From assembly GCA_951230915.1 (NCBI GenBank), contig OX579635.1, positions 35,154,001-35,218,000 of the forward strand: DNA of 64,000 nucleotides, in the 5' to 3' direction. The translations under genes and the position numbers were made by a program. The stretch comes from Antitrichia curtipendula (taxonomy: Eukaryota > Streptophyta > Bryopsida > Hypnales > Leucodontaceae). The notes beneath the pieces were generated by a model. The model was not told the origin of the DNA. It searched no databases and was given only the letters and a program-made list of their open reading frames with translations. This document shows, one piece after another, positions 1 to 12,169 of this stretch. The stretch's first letter is position 1, and every line of letters starts with the position of its first letter.

Positions 1-3000
1 CATGCTGCAGAAGAATAGCAGATACAGAATCACGAATTTAGAAAAGATACTTGATGGAGACATTATGATAAACCAAGCTACAGACCTCTACTGCATTTGA
101 AATAGTCATCAATCGTTAGAAAAATATGTCGAGCACTCAAAATAATTGTGTTAGAATATGCTATATCAAAAATCGCTTCTGCTAACGACCACTTGCAGTC
201 TGAACTCAGTTGCTAATACGTCCTTCCATTCCTTATCGCCTTGGAAGTAATACCTCCTCGCTATGTAATTATGTTTACAGTGTACAGGAGTGAAAGTTGT
301 GCAATACTAAAAGACTCCTCAGTGCTTCCATATCTATGGGATTTTAATCAAATCATTTAGGAAGGGAGCAAAATATACCAACAGAAAGAAGAAACCACGA
401 CCTTTCAAAATGGACTTTCTATTTTTATTTCAGGCACTACAGGTATTACTCATCGTTCAACCAAATTCAAGTTCTGATCAGGTTCAGAGCAGTGATCGAC
501 TTACCTGCAAACTACGCGCATCAGGTTCATCTTGAGCACTAAACCCTGTTGCTATCAAGGTTATACTAACCTGCACCACAGCACAACCAATCCACACGCT
601 CAACACATTTCACTCTCATAATTAAAAACAAATGAATGACCGACAGCACAAACAGCAATCTAATCCATCTTTAAATAAACTAGACCCTTTCATATGACAT
701 GCTTTGTCAGTTAGGCATCACAAGAGAGTGGTGTATGAACCTCCGAAACAGGAGTTCATAATTTAACAGCTAAGCAGTTGAGTCTTGACGAGGTGAATTA
801 ATGCTTACTTGTCCGTGAAGTGCTTCATCTACCACAGCTCCAAAAATCAGATTTGCGTTTGGATCCACTAAATCATAAATCACCTCTGCTGCAGCATTGA
901 CCTGACAAATAACTAGTCAATAAATATACATTGTTCAGAAATTCAAGAGAAATAGTAAGGAAAAATCCATCAATGCAGTCGAACATACCTCAAAGAGAGT
1001 CATATCGCTTCCCCCAGTAATATTCCAGACAATCCCTGTGGCTCGCTCAATGCCCACATCCAATAAAGGAGACTGGATTGCACTCAATGCGGCTTCTCTG
1101 GCTCTCGACTTACCTGCAAATAGAGACAAAAGTTAGTACGAGCAAAATTTACAGCCACCCAAATATTGATGAGGTTAACAGCACATCAGATTCATTAAGG
1201 TTATAATATTGTCAACAGTGACTACAACATAATTTCCTATTGTTATTAATGGTAACAGAAAACGGATAATTTTTCATAATATAACTATCCGCAGTCTACA
1301 ATGTATATCAAGTACAGAGATTCTAGTGCGATGTTCTAGTTTCAGTCTGATACGTATCAAAGTGAACCCTTCTTATAGACCGTACAGTTTAGAGCTATCT
1401 CAAATAGTCTCAACTGCTTAATCTTTACTAACTTCTACTCCCACCTAATAACAGCGTAGAGCTGAGTTGCAGCGACACTCGAAAAATGTTGTAAAGCGCT
1501 TGGGTACAATGCTGCTAGGTGTTTACCTTCAACCTTGGTAAGTACGACTTACCAATCAATAAATGTTCCCATTTTAAGTGTAGTACAGCGATTTGATCAC
1601 AAATCCAATGAACGAAAAAAGAAGCAAAGACAAGGAAAAAACAAAAACTTCGACGAGAGTAATATACCTGTGGCAGTCCCAATTCCCATTAGAGACGATC
1701 CTGCATTTGCCATTATCGCCCGCACATCAGCAAAATCGACATTAACCAGACCAGGAACCTGCACAAGGATCGTCACCAGTTCAATATGAAGGATGTTCTC
1801 TATACATTAATTCCAAGAAAGATTCAAAACCACTGCCCACGCTTGCAACAAGTATTGGATTTAGAGCTCATGATCATAAACAAAAGATATGCTGCTGAAA
1901 TGCATTGGACTAACTACACACGGACGTGCAGATACCACTCACAGTGATAATATCTGAAATACCCCGCACACCCTGCCGAAGGATGTCATCAGCAAGATTG
2001 AATGCTTCTGTCACAGGGGTAGACTGCGCCACTGCAGTTAAAAGCTTGTTATTTGGTATGGTAATCAACGTGTCAACGTTGTTTTTGAGAGCAGCAATGC
2101 CTTCGTGCGCTTGAACAGCACGTCTCCGCCCTTCAAAAGCGAAAGGCGTGGTGACGATACCAACAGTAAGAACTCCCAACTGCTTCGCCACACCTGCAAT
2201 AATTGGAGCTGCACCGCTGCCAGTACCACCTCCCATACCTGCCTGCAACCACCAGGATAAACCACAAACCGGCATTTGAGAATGATAATCGGACATTCAG
2301 CCTAAGAATGCAAGCTCACGCAGACAGTGACTCAGACATCAATGCTCAAGGCTTTAGCACTGAGAGGAGCTGTACAGCTATTCGCAATTCTCTGTGTCCC
2401 TACAAAATGAACCATGAGCTGGACATGCTACACTGGTCATCCACTGTCACACCGATCAACCTTGCATTAAAGAACAAAAAATGATAAAAAAAGAAGTAAC
2501 TCCTTGAGATGAGCCAATTCTGAATTCTGATGAGAAAACGTTTTCCAGTTGGAGAAAAGGCCGAGCAAATTAAAAATAATAAGCTACATTGCTCGCCAAA
2601 CCGCTATCATGGTCATCACTTAACTTAGGCTCGTAAGAAGAATCGATGGACAACTGAGAACAGATTCTTCAACAACATCCACATTCTTAAGAAAAGGGGA
2701 AAAAAAGGGGGAGTCCTCAACACATATTGTTACACTACTCCATCACCCGTCATACTCATCAACCTTTAAAAATGTATGTAGCTCCCTGAGATAGGTCAAT
2801 TCTGAATACAAGAAAACGTTTTCCGGATGGAGAGAATAGATGGAGGAAAACAAAATCAAAAACCTACATTCCATGATATCCACCGACCCCAAGGTCAAGT
2901 GCGTTCCCCTGGTCATCTCTAAGGCTAGAAAGAGAGTTGACTCGATTCACAGCAGACAACTGAAACAAATAACAAAAACATCAACATTCTAAAGGAAAGG

Positions 3001-3569
3001 AAAAAAAAGAAAAAAGGCACACGTACTGTCACGAACACCATATCCGCACCACGCAAGGCTTCTTCCACCATCGCTTTGCTTTCTTCCGCGGCGCTACAAC
3101 CAATTTCCGGATTCCCGCCCGCTCCCAGCCCGCGCGTCAATTTCTGTCCAATCTGCAACCGATTCTGCGCAGGCACCGGCGACAACGCCATCGCCTGCGC
3201 ATCCGTATTAACAATCCAAAACTCCACGCCGTGCATCTCGCTCTCCAGCATGCGGTTCACAGCGTTAGAGCCACCGCCTCCGACGCCAATCACTTTAATT
3301 TTCGCCTCATTATACGACCCGAGCTCATACGCGCCTCCTAACGCCCTGAGCGGGCGGCAAGAAGCGCCATGCGCAACCTCGAAACTCGCCGCCAACGGCT
3401 TCTCTCCAAGATTACACACCACAGGGCCTCGGGGAGCTCCAAGGCAGCAGGAGGCGCGCACACGGCGAGGAGAAGCCGCGGGAGAGCGCAGCGAGGTCGA
3501 CGGGGGATCCAACGGGCAGACGCGGAGGCCGGACCAAGCAGGTGAGACTCCGAGGCAATGCGTGGCCAT
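1..3569 (-). CDS. FTSZ2: Plastid-division GTPase FtsZ2 (3' end outside window)
   Basis: Tubulin-like GTPase that polymerises into the stromal ring dividing chloroplasts. Six exons are visible, all with GT-AG borders and matching phase: 3569-3027, 2242-1943, 1758-1668, 1113-989, 901-809 and 570-505 (406 codons). Residues 1 to about 85 are rich in Ser, Arg, Ala and Pro, as expected of a chloroplast transit peptide. Residues 91-105 hold the N-terminal nucleotide loop ([16 protein letters not shown]), 185-191 the GGGTGSG tubulin signature, and about 287-297 the T7 loop ([11 protein letters not shown]). Wording such as [22 protein letters not shown] and [12 protein letters not shown] fits FtsZ2 rather than FtsZ1. 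The donor after 505 shows that coding continues left. A possible acceptor ends at position 5, so the C-terminal exon may begin at position 4. The ATG at 3569 is preferred; an in-frame ATG lies at 3593. Family assignment is near certain, start choice less so. Confidence 0.96.
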
Positions 3570-5428
3570 GGCTGCGCGCTCGCAAGCTCGCAAGCTAAAT
3601 TCCCAGCCGCAACTCCACCTCCGCCCCGGCGTTCTCCCCCCTCGCTGGGGTTCCGAACGTCAATGCAAAGCGGCTCTGGCTGTTTCGTTCAATAGTGCGA
3701 GGCCTGGCCTGGCCGCGGTTCTTAATCTTCAAGCTTAGCTCCACCTTCTACTACTGCCTGCCTGCCTGCTGCCATCGCCGTCGCCGTAGGAAGCTTATTA
3801 ACCTGGTAAAGAGATCCAGTTGCGTCCGCGCTTTCTTCTCTCTCATTCGTCCTCACGTTCCTCGCCGTTTTGAGCTTGCCATCCAGCTTCTTCTTCTTCA
3901 GCGCTCGCAGCTGCGTCTCCTTCCCTTGGACTCCCTGTCATCAGTCTATTTCGGTCTTCCTTGGTTCGCCATGGCCCATTCTGTGCATCACAGTCCCAGG
4001 GGAATGTAGATATCGGGACACAAAAGTAAATTATAGGGAGAGAAGAATCTAGACATAATATCTTCATTTTTGCAAGTTTTTTTTTCCCCTTCTCATCTCA
4101 TTCCTAGATGAAATGATTCAAAACCCGGCGTGAAAATCATGAAGCAATGAGTGACCGTGCTAGTCACGTCGGTGAAAAACAACAAGCAAAAAAAAATGCT
4201 TTCTCAACTCATAGATGGATGTACTTCATCCAATCTTACAGCTCCTACAAAAAAACACTTTGAAAATATTCACAGTTCATCCAGTGGATGACAGGACTCT
4301 TAGGATATTGAGGACAAGCACACAACTTTGCACTCGGAATCAATTTTGAAAATAGAAATTGAATAGAAATTGGGCAAAATTGTACACCTTATATATTAAA
4401 AATGGTTTGGAGTATGCCATGTAGTTGAACTACACAAAATATAGAAGTATATGGAAGTATTTTAAATGGTTGGAAGTATGCCATGCGATTTGGAAGTTGA
4501 AACTTCAAATATTGGCATTTCTATCAATAGACTTCTAAATCCGTGAATTTGAAGAGTACATGATTTTAAAGAGGATTTCTATGGTTCTTCTAGTAAATGT
4601 TGAGCTCATAATTAGTAGGTACAAAATGTGTCAATATTTTTTTGAAAAATGACTTTATAGCTTTAATTTTTTTTTTTTTTAAACAAAAAAAACATTTAAT
4701 TTATTATAAAAAAAAATCAAATTCAAGCAGCATGTGAATTTTGTCTTATGTAATTGCATTTTTTATTTTAATAAAAATTTCAACTTTCTAACTTATAACA
4801 AAAAAATCAAAGTGGAAGTAGAATTCTTGACTTTCTTTGGCGTAGTACTATATTATACAATCTCAGAACTCAATCTTCATTTTAGACACTCTATAAAAAA
4901 AATTGCATAGTATTTTTGTTTTGGATATGAATTTTCATCATTTTTTCTTTAACCTCTCAAAGCCCAACAACTTTTTGACAATGGTGGTTTTCAATGATTT
5001 GTCCTACTCTGATCTATTTTTGTATATGAATGTACTTTTAAAAAAGAAAATTAATTGTACAAAAGTAAAGATTATTTTGTCTAGTATGCATAGAATTAAT
5101 TGTGGAGAATATTGAGTATTGAATTTTTAGACTACAACAATTTTATAGGCAAAAAATATAGCCTTAGTGGAAGAAAAGTTATAAGAAGATGAATAATATT
5201 TTTTTATGTTTTTGTCTTTCTCCCAAAAACATTATATTGGAACGGCAAGCTAAAATTAGTCTCTATATTATTGATTGGATATTTTTAAAGTTGGGTATAG
5301 ATAAGTATTAGTTTAGTGCCTAAGACTTTTGATACAAGTTTGTAGCACTCAATTTATAGGTTTTCTATAGTCCATGAGTATAAAGCAAAGTACAAAAATA
5401 TTGCAAAACCATTGCAAAATAATTAATG
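3570..5428. other. FtsZ2 leader/promoter side, then AT-rich spacer
   Basis: Positions 3570 to about 4000 are GC-richer and pyrimidine-rich, and probably hold the FtsZ2 leader and promoter. Open frames antisense to FtsZ2 exon 1 here reflect base composition. From about 4050 the DNA is AT-rich with poly-A and poly-T runs, and I see no gene in it. No core promoter element could be assigned with confidence. Confidence 0.5.
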
Positions 5429-5675
5429 ATTTGTTGCCTCAACTACACTAATAATAGAATTAATATAACCACACTAGTTGATTTGAAAATGCTATAAGTT
5501 TTTACTATTGATGAAGTTTTTTACAAATAGTATGAATATATGTACCATTCAAAGAAGATGATCTCTCTAAATAGTTGGTAAAAATATTCATCAAGAGTAA
5601 AAACTTATAGAATTTATAAGTCAATTAGTGTGGTTTACACTAAATTTCATTATTAGTGTACTTCCTATTGTAGTG
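5429..5675. mobile_element. CACTA-like foldback MITE, left end decayed
   Basis: The two halves are long imperfect inverted repeats: the segment from about 5445 to 5525 pairs with about 5585 to 5660 (shared core ACACTAATAAT, CCACACTA, CTATAAGTTTTTACT). The right terminus, read on the minus strand, starts CACTACAA, the typical terminus of CACTA transposons. The left terminus is degenerate, so 5429 is only an estimate. It has no coding capacity. It is a non-autonomous element. Confidence 0.65.
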
Positions 5676-6597
5676 TAATTTTGGCTGAAGTGAAAAGATG
5701 AATAGAGGGAAAATGCTACCATATGAGCATAGAGTGTGGAGCTTACAATGTAAAGCTTAGATTTGGTGAATCCAAAGCTTGTTCTAAACATTATTTTGAA
5801 ACATAGGTACCCTTGGAAGGTGTAAGTAAGTATCCTATAACCATTGAAGGTACCTCATAACATAAGACACTATCAAAGACACTTTATAGGTAATGTTATA
5901 TGTACCTATAACATAAGTATCCTATAACCACCAAAGGTGTTCTATGTTCCATACTCTTGTTCTATGCTCATATACTAGCTTCCCTCACACAATTGTAAAT
6001 ATGAATTTTTTTGAGGGTCCAAAATGACCTAAAACTACCTCGGATGACAGCCAAGTGATAGGATTTTCCAATGAAATTCAAGAGGTTCACTCCCTATGTT
6101 GACATTGCTCATGTAGAGATTCTTTGTATTGGTGCACAAGGAAGGGGTTTATTCCTCCACTTATTCTTGACGGGGACCCCTAAGGGGGATAATTCCTGGG
6201 CTTATTACACCAAGTTGCCTTGGTTGTTGTGTCATGTTAGTCTAGCTACGGCCCTTGAAGTTTGCATGTTTAAAATAAAATAAAATTGGAGTGTTCAAGA
6301 AAGTTTTTGTCTTTTTTTAGTAATTTAAAATTAAATTTCTACAAAAATTCACTACCTATTTTAAAAGAAAAGTAAAAAAAATGACTTATATTCAAAATTC
6401 TAAATAAATTAGCTCCAATAAACTATTATTGAAATTATTTTACTTGAAAGTAAAAAATTTAAATGCTAAACTTTTACTTTTGATTTCATTAGTTATTCTA
6501 TATACAATTGAAATGACATTATTCTATTCAATATTATTGAGTGATTGATGTTTTGTATTTGGAATTAAGATCCTAAATATATTTATTAAAAACAATC
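5676..6597. other. AT-rich spacer and PLATZ upstream region
   Basis: No gene seen. Near 5829 and 5918 a short motif (AAGTATCCTATAACCA) occurs twice as a direct repeat. The 100-200 bases before 6598 presumably contain the PLATZ promoter, but no element stands out. Confidence 0.4.
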
Positions 6598-7743
6598 ATG
6601 ACAAATTTAGTTGACAATCTTCGAGACATTATTCCAGAATGGTTTTGTCTCTTGTCCAAGAAATTAGAATATACAAAACATTTGTGTTGTGAAGGTCACG
6701 GAGATATAACAAGAGATCTTGAAGATAAAAAAAATTATTCATACTTAGCAAAATATTATTGCTTAAGTTGTAAAGAAGGTTGCCTTTGCATCACATGTTT
6801 TAAAGTTGGTAATGTCCATTACAATCATGAAAAGATACATATTTATAGAGCATCTGAGAGACCTTCTATTAAGGCTTTGACCTTAGAAAGACATCTTTTT
6901 GAACAACATCTAACATCATTCTATAGAGCTTTACATGAGTTATCAGCTTACTCATGGAATAATCATATGCACTATTTTTTGGCTCCTCCAAAAAATTGTA
7001 AGGAAGCTAAAACAAACATGTGTTACACTTGTAGAAGAAAAGAAACAAGTTCCATGCAATTTAAATATTGTTCAATCAAGTGCTTGATAGATTCAAGTCT
7101 TCCCATAAGACCAATGCAATCAATACATGTTTCTGAAAGTACAAGAGAATCAAAGTTGAAAAGGACATCAAAGAAGAGAATCAATGAAGATGTTTTTGAT
7201 TCACAAATACGTCAAGATGAATCTTCTCACGTTGATGCATCTCAACAACCAAAAAGGCCAAAAATGAAGAAGTTTGATCATGATAAGATCTATTCTTCAG
7301 CTCCTCACAAAGGCAAAAGTTATCAAATATCAAAGAAAAATTTGGAGACAACAAAAAATCTTGAAGGCAATGACAAAATAGATAATCATTTGCAGACAAT
7401 GCATTCTCTTATGAGCAAAATGGGAGCATGCATCAAAGCAAATGAATCATACCAACATGAGGTCTTTGCACTTGAGGCCAATGATAAAAATAAAAAAGAT
7501 TTGAATGAACATGAAGTTTTTAATACTTTAACCATAGCTCTTCAACATTGTAAAAAATCTCAAAGTTTGAAGCAATTAGCATTAACATCCAAATCAAGTG
7601 CTCATGGTATTGAAACGGAAACCATTATTACTAGTGATCAGGATAAAATTCAAGTATTGAATAGTAATAATATACAAGTAGTAAATGCAATTTGTACCTT
7701 GACTTCAATATTTTCAAAAGTTTTAGACAAAAACAAAACTTAG
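6598..7743 (+). CDS. PLATZ: PLATZ-family zinc-binding protein, intronless
   Basis: PLATZ proteins are plant-specific, nuclear, zinc-dependent proteins that bind AT-rich DNA and are linked to transcriptional repression and RNA polymerase III control. This 381-residue frame starts PEWF (13-16), matching the usual N-terminal P-x-W motif. The first zinc cluster reads C31-x2-H34, C55-x2-C58, C64-x2-C67, H74-x2-H77. The second reads C142-x2-C145 and C158-x3-C162. The block IYRASERPSIKA (82-93) and the motif around 118-130 also match the family. Two basic stretches (186-194 and 218-225) look like nuclear localisation signals. The rest is polar and Lys/Ser/Asn-rich. It is longer than most family members (roughly 200-260 residues) and is uninterrupted, whereas family genes usually have introns. 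Its codon use is as AT-rich as the surrounding spacer. It may be a retrocopy or a lineage-specific expansion; whether it is expressed is unknown. Confidence 0.88.
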   Translation: MTNLVDNLRDIIPEWFCLLSKKLEYTKHLCCEGHGDITRDLEDKKNYSYLAKYYCLSCKEGCLCITCFKVGNVHYNHEKIHIYRASERPSIKALTLERHLFEQHLTSFYRALHELSAYSWNNHMHYFLAPPKNCKEAKTNMCYTCRRKETSSMQFKYCSIKCLIDSSLPIRPMQSIHVSESTRESKLKRTSKKRINEDVFDSQIRQDESSHVDASQQPKRPKMKKFDHDKIYSSAPHKGKSYQISKKNLETTKNLEGNDKIDNHLQTMHSLMSKMGACIKANESYQHEVFALEANDKNKKDLNEHEVFNTLTIALQHCKKSQSLKQLALTSKSSAHGIETETIITSDQDKIQVLNSNNIQVVNAICTLTSIFSKVLDKNKT

Positions 7744-8949
7744 CACATTCCAAATGATACACAATACAAACTGAAAAGAATTGAAGACTTAGGATTTCAG
7801 TTAAAAAAACAAAAATCAAAAGATATAACCGTTACATGATGAAGCATCGAGGGTTGTGCTACATTGGATGTAATTTCATCCCACATGGATGGATGTTTGT
7901 GTTAGGGAGTGTTGGAGCCATTGGTACCTCATTTTGGTTGGCATTTTGTTTTTGAGCCAACTAGGGTTTAGTTGATAGTGGAAACACTTCCCATGGCTTG
8001 GCATTCTTTGCCAAGTCAAGTCTGGTGAGTAATTGAGAGAGAGTTGTTAGTACAATGTAATCATGGCTTTGATTTATAAATTTTTTTTTCCTATTCTACT
8101 TGCACTTTTGGATTCTTCCTTTAGTGGAGTAAGAAATTGCTTGCCTTGTTAAGTGTGAGATTCTAAATCTAATCACTTGGTTTAACAATGTATGTGTGAT
8201 GCATTCTAGATTGGAATTTTCTTGTTATATGTGATGTTGATGTTGGCTACCTAATGTGTTGTGTATGGCGATCTGTGCTTATACAAAAAAATTATAAAAG
8301 AAGTGCTTACACACCTAAGTTATAAAAGAAGGAAAATAAAGTATTGATGCAAATTAATCCACAAAAAATCAAGAGCTTGGATAGGTTATGTTGGCTTCAT
8401 AATTAGAAATTTTTGGTATGACTTCATTAGAATAGATGCTAATCATCTTAATCTACATGTTAAGCTTTGTTTAAGGTTGTTTGGATAATAAAATTGATTG
8501 CAAAAGTTATAAAATTTTAAAATTTCAATGCCTAATGGAAGTGCTGAAAATATATTTAAAAGAAACTATCTAATTTCATTTGATTGTATAATTTATACCT
8601 ACTCAAAAACATTTGAACCATTCAATTTCAAATACTGAGGTGAAACATATGAGGAATTTTATTTTGCGGGCTCTAAAGGCAGAAAAATAAATAAAACCAT
8701 TTTGTGAATTCAATTCTGAAAATTTTCAAACAAAAATAAAAAAGGAGGACACCAATTGCTTTCAAAACACTTTCTACTTTATAATTTTCTTAAAGATTAA
8801 TATTTAAAAAATTGGTTAAATTATCTTATACATATTAAACCAGTTTTTTAACATATTGACTAAAACATATAAGTTCTAAAAATGTTGAAAGATCAAATTT
8901 TACCTTTGTAGGAAGGCTATAAAAGCCTACATTTTCAAATTTAGGCACA
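7744..8949. other. PLATZ downstream spacer
   Basis: The first few hundred bases probably carry the PLATZ 3' UTR. The remainder is AT-rich with no gene or clear repeat. Confidence 0.35.
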
Positions 8950-9523
8950 TTAACCCCTAAGGACCGCTTGTCCCCTTCGGGGACAATTTGGGTCCAGGTA
9001 GGTTTCTATTGTCTCAATTTGAAGTGAATTTTTTTGAGATTTTTTGAAATTGTGTAGCTTTGAGAGAGCTTTGTAGATATATAATCTTTGATTCAATTGG
9101 GTGCCGGATGAAAAAGTTATGGCACAATAAGCAAGAAATAAAGATTGGCGGGCAGCCCAAAATTTTTAGAAAAAAGTCAAAATAATTTTTTTTTCTAAAA
9201 TATTATGTTTTTATCTAAACGTGAAGCTTTGATTCATTCTATTTGGACTAGGGATGAGAAAGTTATGGACAATCTTAGTTTTTCGGGCAATTTAAGCATC
9301 TTTTTAAAAAAAAACTTTTTGTCCAACTTTGAATGCTAATATCTTCCAATCCGTAGGGTTGAATTTGATGAAATGTATATTATATGATCTCAGACAAGTT
9401 AAGTACAAGATCCTACAGTTAAGTTTAAAAAAAAAAAAAATTGGTTTCCTTAAGTGAATGCAACAAAAGTAGTAGTTTTGAGTGTTTTTTGACAGAAAAC
9501 ACCCTTGGGGCTTTAGGGGTTAA
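8950..9523 (-). mobile_element. Family A element, copy 1 (TTAA-flanked, piggyBac-like ends)
   Basis: Best-preserved short copy, 574 bp. The left edge reads TTAA-CCCCTAAGGACC and the right edge CTTTAGGGG-TTAA, so about nine terminal bases are inverted repeats and both sides carry TTAA. Just inside the left end, TTGTCCCC-TTC-GGGGACAA forms a perfect 8-bp hairpin. The body matches copy 2 (53678) in the opposite orientation over nearly its whole length. It has no open frame, so it must be non-autonomous. Strand here only means relative orientation, with the GTGTTTT-bearing end taken as the start. Confidence 0.75.
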
Positions 9524-11947
9524 ATTATAGTTGGTGGAGTTATTCACATAAAATTTTGGAAAAGATGCACTTGAACAAATTAACAAAAAGATCCTAATGT
9601 TGTATTTGTTAAAAAATAAGTATACATGAAAATTTTAGTCTTCCCTTGAGAACAAGTATTTTGAACAATTTTGGGTCTCTAAACATCATAGAACTTTAAG
9701 GGCCAAATTAAATTAAATTAGCATTGATAATACTTATTTCTTAGGTCCTATTGGTCTAGTTTGTATATTTGCTAAAAATAAACACTTTGTTTATGCTTGC
9801 TTCTTTAAAAGTCAAAATTTATAATCAACATTTGAATTTCTAATTAGCAACAATTCACAACAAAATGTCATCATACAAAATTCAACTTATATGTTAGGCA
9901 ACGCATTTTTTGCCTACAATCATATAAATAACCCTTGTCAATCATTCTTGCCTATCACATTGTTTAGATTGAGTTACTAAAGGTTTAATGCCTAAGATAA
10001 AAATTACCTCTAAAATATTTGATTTTAGCTTTTAAATTATTTGAATGTATGGTGAATTTGTAAAGGCCTTGCAAGCCTATTTGGATGTTATATATATTCA
10101 AGTTGTATTATTTACTATTTATAAATACAAAAGTCATTTTGTAATACATAATGGAGATTTTAAGGGACTTTATTATATATATATGTATACATATGATTTC
10201 TATGAATGCCAAATTATTTTTGCCTAATACTTGACCATATTGTAGCTTCTTGTAGATATAAATGAGGCAACAATGATCTAAATTAGTAGTATTATGTCTC
10301 ACTAGATCCATCTCAAGTACTTCACATATAAACAAACATTTTGTCACTACTACAATATTGCATGAATTCTTCAATTGATACACCTTTCATGTCAAAGACA
10401 CAAAAAACACAATTTCGTGACCACTATTGGGCTCAACAAACATTATATGGAACAAGCTAACAAACCCATTCGGTCATCTAAATCTTTAGAAGTGAATTCT
10501 CCATTTTGTTGGCTATATATATGAATGAGTTTTCTAATTATTCAAAAATAAAATCAAACATCTTCTAGTATTTAAATTTCTATGTGATGATTTGAAATCA
10601 CCATAAATTTTTTAAGAGAAAATGAAGAAAATTCATACACATACAAAATAGATTCCAAAAATTTCACCATAAATGTACATGGTAGTAAAAAAATGTTATA
10701 GTGTTAAATAAAATTCTACTTCATTTTAGAATTAGAATACTAATAGACAATGGGAATAGACCTCAAGTTCATATTGCAATAAAATATTTAGTTTCAAGAA
10801 TTTTCCAATTGTTTGATTGTCTTCATTTCAATTGTTGGGTTCAAATTTAAGAAATTCATTTACATTGGTGAAATTCAAATCTAGATAAACTAGCTAGAGA
10901 TTACCAAAATGCACTAAGATAATACTAAGATGTTTGGTTCCCTTTATAAAACTATAATTTTTAAAGAAATTATTGGAAGGTAAAAAATGATAAGAATAGG
11001 ATTCTAGATCATCTTTGTATATATTTTTTGGACACATATATAAACTATAAATTTCAAAATGCTAAGGATAGGTGTATCCCTAATCAACTAATGCTCTCAT
11101 ATTTAGAGGATTTACATATTACATAAATTTTTTGATGGGATGATTATGCATATAGGTCTCAATTGCTTGAAGTAAACTTAGAAAATACATATGTTGTGAT
11201 TTGCACGGGGATTTGCAGATTAAACATGTCTTTTTCAGAATAATTAATAATCTTTTAAAGCAAAAATTTCCATCACTAGCACATTCAAATATAGGCTAAA
11301 AAAATATATAGTAGGGTGTGAGTCCTTTTTGAGTGGATAATCATTCAAAAGGGACACCTAAGCCAAAAAAATCCACCCAATATCCCATCCATTTAATATT
11401 TTTAAAGCATTTTTCTTTATTTTCCTTATCTCCTTGACTAGAAAAATAAAATTAAAATTAAAAATATCTATACTCATTTTTCAATATCCCTCTAGATCCT
11501 ATTAATATCTTTTCTAAATGCATATGCAATAACAACTAATATAAGATATGCGACCGTATGTTATATAGAAATGCAATATTTGTATCAATTTATGTATATA
11601 TATAATATATACATAAAGAAAAATCATTAGATTGGATTTTTATTTATTGACATATATAGGGTTACAAAATATTGAGATTTGTTTCACCCTACCAAAAATT
11701 TGCCATTGAAAATTTAAAGAAGACACATTGTGTCTTTTTGGTCCTTGAAGGATTAAGAAATCACGATAATATCAAATATCCCCAAAACATCTAGAATTTT
11801 TTAAGAATTACTAACGACATATAACTTCATCTTTGAAAATGAAAAAAATATTCAATAAAGGTTTACATTATTTTGTAAACCAAAATATCATATCATTCTA
11901 TATTTAAAGCATGAATGTAAGCTTTCAACTTCAAACAACAATAATAT
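9524..11947. other. AT-rich spacer without recognised gene
   Basis: Very AT-rich, with short microsatellite-like TATA stretches. No coding signal, RNA gene or terminal-repeat structure was recognised. Confidence 0.35.
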
Positions 11948-12169
11948 CACTACAAGAGAAAGGGGTGTTTTAAGTGAGTTTTTAAGTATAGTCCTAGACA
12001 TAAGATTATAAGTAATGACCTTTAAAGAGATTTTCAATAAAATTTTACTAAAATTACATGTATTTTAGTATTTTTTAAATTAAAAATCACTTTAAAAGGT
12101 CTTTATTTATAATCTTATGTTTAGGACTATACTTAAAAACTCACTTAAAATATCCCTTTCTCTGTAGTA
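11948..12169. mobile_element. CACTA-type foldback MITE with TAT duplication
   Basis: 222 bp that folds almost completely on itself. The left arm starts CACTACAAGAGAAAGGG and the right arm, read on the minus strand, starts TACTACAGAGAAAGGG. Pairing continues through GTGAGTTTTTAAGTATAGTC and CATAAGATTATAA. Both flanks carry TAT (11945-11947 and 12170-12172), the 3-bp target duplication expected for CACTA elements. It has no coding capacity. Confidence 0.8.

Noticed and set aside
3076..3738. 220-codon open frame antisense to FtsZ2 exon 1
   Set aside because: Lies opposite a clearly conserved exon; its openness follows from GC-rich codon composition.
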